A program made the translations under genes and the position numbers. Source: Pirellula staleyi DSM 6068 (GTDB lineage Bacteria; Planctomycetota; Planctomycetia; Pirellulales; Pirellulaceae). Taken from it: a stretch of DNA of 64,000 bases. The notes under the pieces were generated by a model. That model did not search any database. It had not been told where the DNA came from and worked only from the letters and a program-made list of their open reading frames with translations. Positions 8,297 to 18,239 of this stretch are shown here, one piece after another (position 1 is the first letter of the stretch; every line of letters begins with the position of its first letter). The stretch lies in the NCBI GenBank assembly GCA_945875845.1, contig CAMCMB010000015.1:40086-104085 (forward strand). The letters are read 5' to 3'.

Positions 8297-10312
8297 TCAG
8301 CGAGTTGCTGCGCCTTGAAGTAAAACATCTACATCAAAAAGATGCATCAAGCGTGATTGCGTCTCCTCGTCGACCCAACCAAGAATTGCACTCCTTTCGG
8401 AGAGCGACTTCAGGTCCCCTATTTCATCCTGAACTCGTTCTCGCGCAGTCTTAACAGCAATGAGTGCATCCCCTTTGACTGTCCTAAGTATTTTAAATAC
8501 ATATTGGTAATTCCCCGTATCATTAATTAGGTTCGTATCCACTATGAGCTGAATAAGCAAGCCGATGCTCATTGCCGAACTCGGATCGTTCTTCACAGAA
8601 TTCAGAAGTAAATTGGCGACATCCACGGCATTCGCGTTCGGGTTGTTGATTATTGCTAGCCGTGCAAGCCTATCGTAGGGTGTAGACACGACGTTTGGCG
8701 CTTCTGCAATACTCTTTTCAAACGACTGTATACAAGTCGCTTTGATCGACTCCAGCGATAGAATTTCATCGCTGAGAGGAATCGCGCTAAGCTGAGGATG
8801 CTCACCGATCGAGATTCGGACATTTACCAGGAAGTATGCCATCTCCCCAAGAAGTTGTTGACTAATTAAAGTTCCACCTGACCGGTTTACAAAGCTTGTA
8901 GCTTTGCGAAGCTGAGCGTCAATTGATTGAACTGCCAGCGCTAATTCAGATGGATCAGATAGCGACTTTCCTCCTTCAAGGATCTCGATGAGCAATTGCC
9001 GCTCCGGGCCACTCGAAAAAGATTCATAAATTTCCTTGACCTTTTGCTCGTCGCTCGATGCGTTAAGCCGCTTTTCCGTATCAAGATCGGCTTGATTTTC
9101 TTCTTTTATGGAAGGAGGTGACGCGGCTTCTGCAGTCGTCAACAAATCTCCACATGCCCGAGAAACCAATGCCACCGCTTGGTCTCGGGTTTTCTTAATT
9201 AAAGTGAGCCTCGCAGCAGCCTGCTCACGACTACCGTATGCTTTAGGAATTTCTTCACCACTAACAATCAGCTGTTCCATTTGGGCAAGCGGCTTTTCAT
9301 AAGTTTGCATTTGCTCCAACGCAACTTCAGCAACCATTTTCTTTCCATCAGCATCAAGCAAACGGAATGCGGCTTCGATCTGCGGCGGAAGTGAAGTATC
9401 ACCAAACGTTTCGGGGAAGAAAAGGCATTGCGTCAGAATTTTTACAAACGGTTTTTCCGCAGGATTTCTTCTCAAAGCTTCGCACCAATCTGGAACGCAA
9501 ACGCTCGGTTCTTTCTGGCTTATGGCTTCCCGAATCTTTGCACGAATCGCGAAAACATCGTGATAGTCTGGATTAAGCTCGATTGCTTTGTTTAGATCCG
9601 AAAGCGCTTTTTCAAGTTCAACTTTTTGTTCCGGCGTAATCGGCGAATCAGTATTAATACCAGCTATTGCTTGCTTCATATGGTGTAATTGAAGCGTAAT
9701 TCTTCCGTGCTCTAGGTGGGCCAGGAATGAGTTCGGCTGTAATTGCTTTGCCTTTGAAAATGACTCTCGAGCTTGATCCACTCTGGTGGTAAGGCCTTCC
9801 GCAGTCCCTTGGGAGGCGGTCGTAAACTCCATCTGTCCCTTCAGCATCCACGCTGAGGCCATGTTAGCGTCTTGCAAGATCACTTCTGCAAGAAGCTTCT
9901 TTGCCTCGGCAGCCTTTGTGCCCTCTCGAATCCAGATGCCCGCTTGAACTACCTTTGCCAACAGGCAATTTGGGTCAATTGACAACGCAGTGTCGACCTT
10001 TTCCTGCAATACTTCGAACTGCTCAAGGCACAAACTCGTGTATGCGCTGTTGGAGAGGAAGCGGACATCGCTGGGGCTATTGATTGCAAGTGTGTCAAAA
10101 ATTCTCTTCGCTTCGACTAACTGATGCGAACAGAGTAAATCTACTGCGTGATTATACATCTCCTCGGAACCGCCCGTTGACACATCCTCAGTAGGAGTTG
10201 CGACACCAAGCTTCGCATTCTCCGACCCTGTCATGTCGGCTTTGTGTTGGCATCCCAATGTGGCTATACAGATGCATACGATAACTGAAACAGAGCGTAG
10301 GATTCCAGACAT
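8297..10312 (-). CDS. TPR-containing lipoprotein (671 aa)
   Basis: The N-terminus (MSGILRSVSVIVCICIATLGCQ) is a lipoprotein signal with a lipobox ending at Cys 21. TPR-like helical pairs follow (VRFLSNSAYTSLCLEQFE, NCLLAKVVQAGIWIREG, ALSDLNKAIELNPDYHD), then a long helical region without clear motifs. It is likely anchored at a membrane as a scaffold. It lies 29 bases downstream of the WD40-LRR gene on the same strand and runs in series with the ECF sigma factor, so the three probably form one transcription unit diverging from the M48-like/kinase operon. It converges with the radical SAM gene; a short inverted repeat (GATCCG...CGGATC, 8247-8267) lies at the junction without a T-run. Confidence 0.75.
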   Translation of the reverse strand: MSGILRSVSVIVCICIATLGCQHKADMTGSENAKLGVATPTEDVSTGGSEEMYNHAVDLLCSHQLVEAKRIFDTLAINSPSDVRFLSNSAYTSLCLEQFEVLQEKVDTALSIDPNCLLAKVVQAGIWIREGTKAAEAKKLLAEVILQDANMASAWMLKGQMEFTTASQGTAEGLTTRVDQARESFSKAKQLQPNSFLAHLEHGRITLQLHHMKQAIAGINTDSPITPEQKVELEKALSDLNKAIELNPDYHDVFAIRAKIREAISQKEPSVCVPDWCEALRRNPAEKPFVKILTQCLFFPETFGDTSLPPQIEAAFRLLDADGKKMVAEVALEQMQTYEKPLAQMEQLIVSGEEIPKAYGSREQAAARLTLIKKTRDQAVALVSRACGDLLTTAEAASPPSIKEENQADLDTEKRLNASSDEQKVKEIYESFSSGPERQLLIEILEGGKSLSDPSELALAVQSIDAQLRKATSFVNRSGGTLISQQLLGEMAYFLVNVRISIGEHPQLSAIPLSDEILSLESIKATCIQSFEKSIAEAPNVVSTPYDRLARLAIINNPNANAVDVANLLLNSVKNDPSSAMSIGLLIQLIVDTNLINDTGNYQYVFKILRTVKGDALIAVKTARERVQDEIGDLKSLSERSAILGWVDEETQSRLMHLFDVDVLLQGAATR

Positions 10313-10341
10313 AATAATGGTTACCTTATGAATCTATCTTG

Positions 10342-12708
10342 TTAGCGTACATGCTCAAACTCGCGAATCAACTCTTCCATTTCCTTCTTTTTGTGGTGCT
10401 GCGTTTCAAAAGCTCGATTACAGGAGGCCCTCGCTTTGGCTGCAACTAGAGCAAGTCTTTGCTTCATGCTAACTTCAGAGCTGTTAAGAGTATCATAAGC
10501 ATCCTTGAACTCAAGCAATCGCGACATGTACTCAGAGTGCCGCGGATGGGACGGGCTGCTGACGCTCAAGCGACTGCCAGAGAACGACCTACTATCCGCA
10601 GGGGCGTAGACGCCAAGTGCCAATAAGTACTCCTGATCGGATGCCTGTTGATCAACCGCTTCCTTTGTTTTCTTAAGAAGACGAATCCAGTCATACGTAA
10701 CCCGTTCGTCGACAGGCATACTCGGAAGTCGTTGCATAAAGGTAATTGCTGGTTCTGGCAGCCAGAAATTATCTATTGTCAATTCCGTCAACTTCTTGCA
10801 AGAGAGAAGCAACTCTAGGTCAAGTGTGCTTATTCTAGTCCCATCAAAACGAAGTGATTTTAAATGTGGAAGCTCAGTCACTGGCCGGATTGTAGTGGAG
10901 GTGATGTGTCCGAGAGAAAGTGACTCAAGTTGCGAGAGCTCTGAAATAAATTCACTGCAGCCGTCGTGGATATCCGTTCGACTAATGTCAAGCTCCCGCA
11001 ATTTAACAAGATTTCTGAGATGCTTCCCGGCATCATGCGTGACACTCCACCCTTCTAATCTGAGTTGCTCAAGGTTAGTTAGCCCCTCAAGTACTGCTAC
11101 GCCTTTATCGGAAAACAAGTCTACAAAGCGTCTGTCAATAAACTGTGTCCCGTTTAAAGACAATCGTTTAAGCCTCGTCTGATTAGAAAGTTGCTCTAAT
11201 CCGCTATCAGAAATAATAGCGTCGCTCAGATCCAATTCATCAAGAGATCGCATATCCTTTAGTGCACTCCAGTCTTCAACTTGACCCATTCCGTCAAGAC
11301 GCAGTTTGGTGAGATGCTTTAGTTTACTAATAGCAATTAAATTTGCTATTTTCAGGTTAGATAGGGTTAGTTCAGTGAGACTCGGAAGCTTGTCGAGAAC
11401 TGAGATTCCCTGTGCACCCATTACACCGCGATAGCCCACCACACCATTGCCAATCAAATGCAAATGCTCCAGGTTAGTGTGATTCCTGAGGTATCCAAAG
11501 ATATCATCCCCAACATCCTCGGAGTAGCGAATTTTTATGAACTTGTCCTGTTTTCGCGCTTCGATAGCCGCAATGAACTGCTTAAGTGCTGGGTCGCGGT
11601 CAAGCAGGAGTTTGCGGGCATTCGAGAGATCCTTATAGGGAGCTAGATCCCATGTTTCGATAGAGTTTTCAACGCCCACCGCAAGCTGGTCGCCATTGGG
11701 AGAAAAGACCAATGAGTTTACGGGTTTGCCTTTGCCAAGTTTAAAAAGATTCGCTTTGAGTTCCCCAGTGGGTAAATCAAAAATCAGCAAGTTGTAGTCT
11801 TTGACAGCGCTTCCAACCGCAATCGATTTACCATCGGGCGATATTGCAAAGTTGTTTATTTCCCCTCTCGTTTCAATTGTGGATTCTAAAACCTGCTTTG
11901 AATAACCTTCCCCCTGCGGCAAACCTAAAATGTTTTCAACACTAAAAATACCAAGTTTTGCACTGCTTCCTGAAAATGTCACTATTGATTTGCCGTTCGG
12001 TGTAAACGCAATCCCGAGCAATTCGCTTTGATGGACGGTAACAGTACCCAACGGTGCCCCGCCAGATGTTTTCCAGACTTGAAAGCTACCAGTGGTTCCT
12101 GTGGCGGCAATTAACTTCCCGTCAGGAGAGATGTCGATATATTTTGGCGCCCACGACCTGTTTCCCGTGGTACTTTCCCGCAATTCGTATGCGATTCTGC
12201 CGCTCTGCGATTCGATGGCTTTAATTGAAGCGGTTTCACTTCCGTTTCCCTTGCACCCCACGAATATGGTTGAGCCATCCGGCGCATATTTGACTGAGAT
12301 GGCGGCAAACTCGTCCAAAGCGATCTCTTTTATTAATTGATAAGTACTGAGGTCGTAAATGTTTAATTTGAACCGAAATTTGCCCTGGTCGCGATTGGTA
12401 AACACGCTTGCTGCAAGCTGCCTGCCGTTCGGTGAGACTGCCATCGCGGGAATCATGGAAGCAAACGAGGGTTCGATCTGCTTGATTAGACTTCCGTTGC
12501 CAATGTTCCAGAATCGGATTCCGTACTCTTTGCCGGCAGTGACTATAGTTTTTCCGTTTTGCAAATAGAGTTCAGCCAGTAGCGGTTTGTGCCTTGTCCA
12601 AATATGTGCGTGCGGCTCTTGTGCTTGCATATAAGGCACCCGCGTCAAAGAAAGCAGGAACACTAAGATGAAAAAGGACTTTGGATTCATTGTGAGTTTT
12701 ACGGCCAT
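10342..12708 (-). CDS. Exported WD40 plus leucine-rich-repeat protein (788 aa)
   Basis: A Sec-type signal (MNPKSFFILVFLLSL...MQAQEP) is followed by WD40-type blades (FWNIGNGSLIKQIEP, AISPDGKSIAVGS, VFSPNGDQLAVGVENSIETWD; about residues 35-385). Leucine-rich repeats follow at about 410-650 (LTELTLSNLKIANL, LTKLRLDGM, LDELDLSDAIISDSGLEQL, LKRLSLNGTQF), then a helical tail rich in charged residues. This is a protein-interaction platform on the outer face of the cytoplasmic membrane or beyond. Start at 12708 or the ATG at 12690 (MNPKSFF); neither has a clear Shine-Dalgarno. It lies between the sigma factor and the TPR lipoprotein on the same strand. Confidence 0.8.
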   Translation of the reverse strand: MAVKLTMNPKSFFILVFLLSLTRVPYMQAQEPHAHIWTRHKPLLAELYLQNGKTIVTAGKEYGIRFWNIGNGSLIKQIEPSFASMIPAMAVSPNGRQLAASVFTNRDQGKFRFKLNIYDLSTYQLIKEIALDEFAAISVKYAPDGSTIFVGCKGNGSETASIKAIESQSGRIAYELRESTTGNRSWAPKYIDISPDGKLIAATGTTGSFQVWKTSGGAPLGTVTVHQSELLGIAFTPNGKSIVTFSGSSAKLGIFSVENILGLPQGEGYSKQVLESTIETRGEINNFAISPDGKSIAVGSAVKDYNLLIFDLPTGELKANLFKLGKGKPVNSLVFSPNGDQLAVGVENSIETWDLAPYKDLSNARKLLLDRDPALKQFIAAIEARKQDKFIKIRYSEDVGDDIFGYLRNHTNLEHLHLIGNGVVGYRGVMGAQGISVLDKLPSLTELTLSNLKIANLIAISKLKHLTKLRLDGMGQVEDWSALKDMRSLDELDLSDAIISDSGLEQLSNQTRLKRLSLNGTQFIDRRFVDLFSDKGVAVLEGLTNLEQLRLEGWSVTHDAGKHLRNLVKLRELDISRTDIHDGCSEFISELSQLESLSLGHITSTTIRPVTELPHLKSLRFDGTRISTLDLELLLSCKKLTELTIDNFWLPEPAITFMQRLPSMPVDERVTYDWIRLLKKTKEAVDQQASDQEYLLALGVYAPADSRSFSGSRLSVSSPSHPRHSEYMSRLLEFKDAYDTLNSSEVSMKQRLALVAAKARASCNRAFETQHHKKKEMEELIREFEHVR

Positions 12709-12779
12709 AAAATGAGAAATCGAATGGTATTTGTAAACGAACCTGGGTTTTGTGCGATGAAGACGACTGATCTATTAAC

Positions 12780-13382
12780 TTAGCAAAACGATTCAAAATC
12801 TGGGCGTTTGCCGAGTTCTCCACGAAGCTTTTCATAGATTCGGAATAGCTGGCTCCTTATTGAGCTTTCTGTACGTTCCAGGAGTTCGGCGATTTCCGAA
12901 TTTGAAAGCTCTTGGACAAAGCGGAGTTCAAGCACCATTTGCTCCTGTTGGTTCAGATGTTGATTGACGAGCGGCCATAACTCTCCAAGGATCGAGAGTT
13001 GGCTCGGTGTCTTTTCTGACTTAGTGAGTTCACCAAGCAAATTCATCGACGACTGCGGTGCGAGGTTGGCGAATCCACCTTCGGGCTCTCGTTTTTGTGC
13101 GAAATAATTGCGAATGCGGTCGATGAGAGTTCGTTGAGCAATGGACAACACATAGGCGTCGGTCCATTCGACTTGGCCTGCCGACTCGACGAAAAGCTTT
13201 GCCAGCTTCGTTGCCGTCTCTTGAGCCAGATCTTCTGCAGAGAAAGTTGACTGCATTTTGCTTGGAATTCGTTTGCCAAACACTCGAGTAACCAAATCAA
13301 AGACCGACATCGAGACTTCATCTGAAGTACTGCCAGATTTTGGCGTTACGAATAAATTCGTCATGTGAGTCTGTCGGCTCAT
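12780..13382 (-). CDS. ECF RNA polymerase sigma factor, Planctomycetes type (200 aa)
   Basis: Region 2 is visible as FSAEDLAQETATKLAKLF and AYVLSIAQRTLIDRIRNYF. Region 4 is LNQQEQMVLELRFVQELSNSEIAELLERTESSIRSQLFRIYEKLRGEL, with the expected helix-turn-helix. It resembles the planctomycete-specific sigma-70 subfamilies that sit next to kinase and WD40 genes. The reading frame extends upstream to 13532, but that extra 50 residues show no sigma-like sequence; ATG 13382 (MSRQTHM) or ATG 13364 is more likely. No anti-sigma factor with a transmembrane zinc-finger domain is adjacent, so control may come through the nearby kinases; that is inference. Confidence 0.85.
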   Translation of the reverse strand: MSRQTHMTNLFVTPKSGSTSDEVSMSVFDLVTRVFGKRIPSKMQSTFSAEDLAQETATKLAKLFVESAGQVEWTDAYVLSIAQRTLIDRIRNYFAQKREPEGGFANLAPQSSMNLLGELTKSEKTPSQLSILGELWPLVNQHLNQQEQMVLELRFVQELSNSEIAELLERTESSIRSQLFRIYEKLRGELGKRPDFESFC

Positions 13383-13664
13383 GGATCTTGATCGTTTCTG
13401 GTATGCAAGGAGTGGATAGAGGTAACCGATTATATCGTTCGCTGCTGGGTAAACGCAGTCCTGCGGTCTAGCGCTTGGTCGGTCCGTCAGAAATCTTGCG
13501 AATTCTGAAAATTCGAAATCTGCGGCAAGCAAGAGCGCGGGTTACCCAGAATCCGTTTCCTGAGTGAAAGCACCCTTGCAAGATGCTGCGGTTTCAGAGG
13601 CGTCCCCACGGATACCCTGAGCCGGGCCCTTGAAAATCGACTAATTACCTGAGGCAGAATCGAA
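13383..13664. promoter_or_regulatory. Divergent intergenic region between sigma factor and M48-like peptidase genes
   Basis: This 282-bp gap separates the minus-strand sigma/WD40-LRR/TPR unit from the plus-strand peptidase-kinase operon and must hold promoters for both. I see no unambiguous -35/-10 pair and no strong hairpin, so the exact sites cannot be given. Confidence 0.4.
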
Positions 13665-14726
13665 ATGACAATCAATCGTGTGGCAGTACTCGCAGTTCTT
13701 GTTTTTGCGGGCTGGTTTTTCTTCGAACCGGCGGCTGGCATCCTGCCCGGTCCGGTCGCTGGCGTTCTCGAAACAAGGAGAACCGCTTCAAAGGTCGAAA
13801 AGGAAAGCGAAGCGTCCGCAACTTCGGAAGGACCACAGCGTTCAAGCCTTGGGACTGCTGAAACGCGGCCTGGTAAAAGCCAAGAAGTCGACAGTAGCAC
13901 AGACATTCCGGACGACCGCCCCTTGCCTGCGGCAAAGCGTCGCAGCAACGGCCTGTTCGAAAGAACTCTGGGTGAGCACTTCCGCTCTCACCCTGCAACC
14001 GCCGAAAGGATCCTTCACCTAAGGCAGTTGGGTAGAACTGCCAGAAAAGAAGTCCCGGTTGATTCAGATTCCGAGCCGAAAGGTGCCGCGAAATCAGGCG
14101 ATGTTGTGGACGTCGCCGTCGACTTAAAAAATCGCTTCCTGCGGGTTGGGTCAGAGGTTTTCGGGGAAGTGGTAGGTCCTTTGTCTCTCGAGCAGGAATG
14201 GGAACTCGGCGATGAGGTGCATAGGCAACTGATGGCGACGATGGATGTGGATCAAGCTGAGAGCCAACGAATCGAGAAGCTGGCGACGCCCCTGCTGGAC
14301 TTTTTGCAGCGCACGAAGGGGAAGGCATACACATTTACGGTGATCCGAGACCCGCAAATCAATGCTTTTGCTCACCACGGAGGGCATATCTATGTCAAGA
14401 CCGGCCTGTTGACGGCACTGCGGCACGACCACGAACTGCTCTTTGTGCTGGGTCACGAGGTCGGGCATGTCGAACGGGGCCATTGTGCAAAATCAGCGCT
14501 ATCGCAGGACGTTTCATCGCGGATTCTTGGCGGATATGGAGAATTGCCTGCGACACTCCTTCAGCGATTTGTCGGCCTTGGCTATTCGGAATTCGACGAG
14601 CACGACGCTGACGCATGGTCATACACGACACTACGAAAGCTTGGCGTTCCAGAACGCGACATTGTCGAGTTTTTCTACACACTGATGCAACACGAGAGTG
14701 ATTCGGCTGCAAAGTCAGATAACTAA
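13665..14726 (+). CDS. M48-like zinc metallopeptidase, membrane-anchored or exported (353 aa)
   Basis: The motif VLGHEVGHVERGH contains HExxH (His 264, Glu 265, His 268), and the downstream EHDAD (Glu 312) supplies the third zinc ligand, as in family M48. Upstream, VIRDPQINAFAHHGGHIYVKTGLL is the typical M48 segment before the active site. The N-terminus is a hydrophobic signal or anchor (AVLAVLVFAGWFFFEPAAG) followed by a low-complexity linker of about 130 residues. The catalytic domain would therefore face the periplasm or cell exterior. It is the first plus-strand gene after the divergent sigma factor and lies 80 bases before the kinase gene, suggesting envelope quality control or proteolytic activation within the same system. 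Confidence 0.85.
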   Translation: MTINRVAVLAVLVFAGWFFFEPAAGILPGPVAGVLETRRTASKVEKESEASATSEGPQRSSLGTAETRPGKSQEVDSSTDIPDDRPLPAAKRRSNGLFERTLGEHFRSHPATAERILHLRQLGRTARKEVPVDSDSEPKGAAKSGDVVDVAVDLKNRFLRVGSEVFGEVVGPLSLEQEWELGDEVHRQLMATMDVDQAESQRIEKLATPLLDFLQRTKGKAYTFTVIRDPQINAFAHHGGHIYVKTGLLTALRHDHELLFVLGHEVGHVERGHCAKSALSQDVSSRILGGYGELPATLLQRFVGLGYSEFDEHDADAWSYTTLRKLGVPERDIVEFFYTLMQHESDSAAKSDN

Positions 14727-14806
14727 TCCAGCGAGCTAGATCAGTCACGAACTCAATTCGGACTGTCTGCCCGTTACTGGAGCAAAACCCTCGGAGAAAG
14801 TATACT

Positions 14807-17800
14807 TTGCTAGCGTCGATGCTTCCCTTTCAACGCTGTCCTGAAATGTCAACGTCTATGTCAGTCGAAATCGCACCCGGTGACCAACCTTTGGAAATCG
14901 ATGACTACGTTGTCATCGAAGAGATTGGTCGCGGAGCGATGAAGATCGTTTTTAGAGCCACCAATAGACATACAGGAAAAGACGTGGCGCTCGCAGTCTT
15001 AAAGTTTCGCTATCCCGACACCGAATTGAAAACTAGATTCAAGCGGGAATCCGAGGTGATGGAGCGTCTCAAGCACCCGAACATCGTCGCGATCGAGAAG
15101 AGCGGCGAATCCGAAGGTCAGCCATTCATCGCAATGGAGAATGTAGGTGGCGGCACCATTGCAGATCAATTGCTCTTCGGTCCGGCTGGAATCGACCAAA
15201 TAACGACTTGGTTGCCCCAAATTTGTGACGCTGTCCAGTTCGCGCATGACGCCGGCCTGATTCATAGGGATTTGAAGCCAGAAAACATATTGCTTACGGA
15301 CGAAGGTGTTCCAAAAATCGCTGATTTTGGTTTGGTGAAAGCAGCGTCGCAAGATCAACCATTAACGCGAGTTGGTCAGTCTCTGGGAACACTGCATTAC
15401 GTTTCGCCAGAGCAACTTTGCGGCGACCAAGTTACGAAGTCTAGTGACATCTATTCGCTTGGGGTAACGCTTTTTGAAATGCTTGTTGGTCGAAAGCAAT
15501 TCCTGCAGATAACAAAATCAAGTCAAGTTGGAGGGCTACCTGCTGAGATAGAGAAGCGAATGTCAGAATCTACAAGTGCCATGGAGCAGTCGCTCTTTGG
15601 TGCTTGTATGACATGTACATTGACTGACCCGGCAGAGCGATTTTTATCCGCTAGGATGCTTTCAGATGCAATTCAGTCCGCTGTTAACGCCTTCAATTCG
15701 ACACCTATTGAAGTGTTGGACCTAGAACCGTATGACTCACGCGTGCTCAAGCGTGGTTATGTAGTTGGCAACACCTACACTCTAGAAATCCCACTTGATC
15801 AGGGTGCCATGGGAGAAGTCTGGAGAGCATCTGCGGCCGACCATGCTCACAAAGTTGTTGTAAAGTTTGTGTCCCTGGTTCATCGACACAATCAAGCGGA
15901 GCTTGATCGATTTCGAGATAGCTTCCGAATTGTAGGAGCCATCCATCATGAGAATATTTGCCCGCTCTATGCAATGGGGACCGACCCTAAAGCTGGCATC
16001 TACATTGTAATGAAATTTCACGAAGGAATCACTCTCGCACAATATTGTCAGCGAAAACGATCGAATGGAAGATTCTTCACAATTCATGAAGTTTGCAAGA
16101 TCCTCTATCCCATTGCGCGCGCTATCGATCATTCGCACAAGCACAACGTACTGCACCGCGATGTAAAGCCCGCGAATATCATTGTATCGGAGATAAACGA
16201 GGAAATCGTCCCCGTCCTAATCGACTTTGGATTAGCTGAGATTATTCAGTCAACTCGTATAGGCGAGCCAAATCGCCAACCTCCATCGGGTACCTATCGA
16301 TACATCGCTCCTGAGGTTTGGGCTGGGCAAGCGTTGCAATCGCCATCAGATCAATATGCTCTCGGCATCGTCGCCTACGAAATGCTATCTGGTGCACCAC
16401 CGTTTTCCAGTGTGCCCGACGACCACCTTCCTCACTGCGCGCAGCACAATCCAATCCCGCTGCTGCAAGGCATTTCGGATAAGGCGAATGAAGTACTGGG
16501 TAAAGTGCTTAACAAGCAGCCCAAAATGAGGTTTGGTTCCTGCTGCGACTTTATAATCGCTTTAGAAAAGGCCTTGTCTACTCCAGTTCCATTTACAGAG
16601 CAGGGGTCAATCTTGAAAGCAAGTGCGTCTCGCGTCGCGACACCACGCAATTTCAAGACTCAGCAAAGGGCGTCAGAAACAAGTTATAGCAAATCTCGTC
16701 GCTCTGCCGTATTAGCGTCAATAGTTATAGTCGCTCTCGTAGTAGTTTTGGCATTTAGTCTTCCGTGGCGAATCACTTATCAACATGATGGCCCCGTTCT
16801 CTATTGGGACGAGGAACCTGCCCTGGCTTGGAATAATGGCCAAGTCGAAGTTTGGCCATTGAGGGGCTGGTCAGAACCGATTGTTTGTTATGAAGACGAC
16901 GACGGTATGCCATTTATTCCGCACATTAACAACGTAGATATTATTTTGAAACGCGGATTTGAGTTTCTCGAATCTGGACAGTATTCTAGCGCAAAGCAAG
17001 CAGCAGAAACTGTAATAGCCCTTAATGACTCGAAAGATTCTGCATACGTCCTGCGGGGCGCCGCATTTTTGAACGAAGGTCGATTTGATGATGCATTGAC
17101 GGATTTTGAAAAAGCTCTGTCTATTAATCCGAGAAACGCTTTAGCTTATGCGTATTGCGGTCGATTGCATTTTTTCAAAAAAGAGCATGAACTTGCGGTG
17201 ATCGATTGTTCAAAATCAATGTCCTTAGATGCGACAATCGAACAAGCTCCCTACATAAAAGGTTTCGCTGAGGTAGAGCTAAACCGACTTGATGATGCAG
17301 TAAATAGTTTCACTGCTACAATTCAAATAAACGGGGAAAATGCTGATGCTTATGCTGAGAGAGGGTACGTTTTAATGCGTCAGCGGAAATACGACGACTC
17401 TCTCGACGATTTAAACAGAGCTTTGGAATTGAAGCCTAAAAGTGTCCGGGCGATGGTGTATCGCGGAAGTGTTTTTCATGAACAGAAAAAATACGAAATT
17501 GCCATTTCGGAGTTCGAAAAATCAATTCAATTCGAACCTTCAAATGAACTGGCTTTTCACGGGAAAGCCCTGTCGGAATTCGAATTGGGTAGGATCAGTA
17601 AAGCAGTAGAAAGCGCATCTGCTGCGATCGACCTGCGAAAAAGCGGTTCCAAGTTGTTTATAGCGGGGCCCAACGATGTCACTCATGTGCTAAGGGGCAA
17701 GGCGTTTGCAAAATTAGGTCAGCCAGAAAATGCCCTACAAGATTTTTCTAGAGCAGTCACGCTCAACGCCAAGAATTCGGAGGCTCACCTCTATCTTGCA

Positions 17801-18148
17801 AATCTACTGCAACAGCAAGAAAAATACGGCGATGCAATCGCGGAATATAATGCCACTCTCGCGATTGATCCACGCAGCGAACCGGCGTTTTATGGTCGAG
17901 GCGTTGCGGAACTAAGATTGGGACTTTCAGGTGATGCCATTGAGAGCTTGACCTCTGCGATCGGGATCTCTCCGGAACGGCCAGATGCGTTTTTCAAGAG
18001 AGGAACAATCTATCAAGAACGCGAGCTCTATCAGAAGGCGATTGATGACTTCCAAGCGGTGAAGGGCTTAGATAAAGATTACGGCGGAATCGACGCACTT
18101 ATTGAGATGTGCGAAGCAATGCAATTAACGCAGGACGCCAATAAATAG
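14807..18148 (+). CDS. Tandem Ser/Thr protein kinase with transmembrane helix and C-terminal TPR array (1113 aa)
   Basis: Kinase domain 1 (about residues 33-300) has HRDLKPEN (Asp 155) and DFG, but the VAIK position reads VALA (Ala 63 in place of the catalytic lysine) and the glycine loop is GRGAMK; it may be a pseudokinase. Kinase domain 2 (about 325-600) has an intact loop (QGAMGEV), VVVK, HRDVKPAN, DFG and APE. A transmembrane helix (SAVLASIVIVALVVVLAF, about 637-657) follows, then about eight to ten TPR units (about 710-1105) predicted outside the cytoplasm. The start is uncertain: TTG 14807 has GGAG ten bases upstream; ATG 14819 or 14846 also fit. The next gene begins 91 bases downstream. 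Confidence 0.9.
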   Translation: MLASMLPFQRCPEMSTSMSVEIAPGDQPLEIDDYVVIEEIGRGAMKIVFRATNRHTGKDVALAVLKFRYPDTELKTRFKRESEVMERLKHPNIVAIEKSGESEGQPFIAMENVGGGTIADQLLFGPAGIDQITTWLPQICDAVQFAHDAGLIHRDLKPENILLTDEGVPKIADFGLVKAASQDQPLTRVGQSLGTLHYVSPEQLCGDQVTKSSDIYSLGVTLFEMLVGRKQFLQITKSSQVGGLPAEIEKRMSESTSAMEQSLFGACMTCTLTDPAERFLSARMLSDAIQSAVNAFNSTPIEVLDLEPYDSRVLKRGYVVGNTYTLEIPLDQGAMGEVWRASAADHAHKVVVKFVSLVHRHNQAELDRFRDSFRIVGAIHHENICPLYAMGTDPKAGIYIVMKFHEGITLAQYCQRKRSNGRFFTIHEVCKILYPIARAIDHSHKHNVLHRDVKPANIIVSEINEEIVPVLIDFGLAEIIQSTRIGEPNRQPPSGTYRYIAPEVWAGQALQSPSDQYALGIVAYEMLSGAPPFSSVPDDHLPHCAQHNPIPLLQGISDKANEVLGKVLNKQPKMRFGSCCDFIIALEKALSTPVPFTEQGSILKASASRVATPRNFKTQQRASETSYSKSRRSAVLASIVIVALVVVLAFSLPWRITYQHDGPVLYWDEEPALAWNNGQVEVWPLRGWSEPIVCYEDDDGMPFIPHINNVDIILKRGFEFLESGQYSSAKQAAETVIALNDSKDSAYVLRGAAFLNEGRFDDALTDFEKALSINPRNALAYAYCGRLHFFKKEHELAVIDCSKSMSLDATIEQAPYIKGFAEVELNRLDDAVNSFTATIQINGENADAYAERGYVLMRQRKYDDSLDDLNRALELKPKSVRAMVYRGSVFHEQKKYEIAISEFEKSIQFEPSNELAFHGKALSEFELGRISKAVESASAAIDLRKSGSKLFIAGPNDVTHVLRGKAFAKLGQPENALQDFSRAVTLNAKNSEAHLYLANLLQQQEKYGDAIAEYNATLAIDPRSEPAFYGRGVAELRLGLSGDAIESLTSAIGISPERPDAFFKRGTIYQERELYQKAIDDFQAVKGLDKDYGGIDALIEMCEAMQLTQDANK

Positions 18149-18239
18149 CGAGCGCCCGCGAGTCGCCTTGCGTTCTTGTCTATGGTTATCAATTCATTGC
18201 ACTGCCGTACCTTTGTTACATTGCTTGCTTGGTTTCAAA

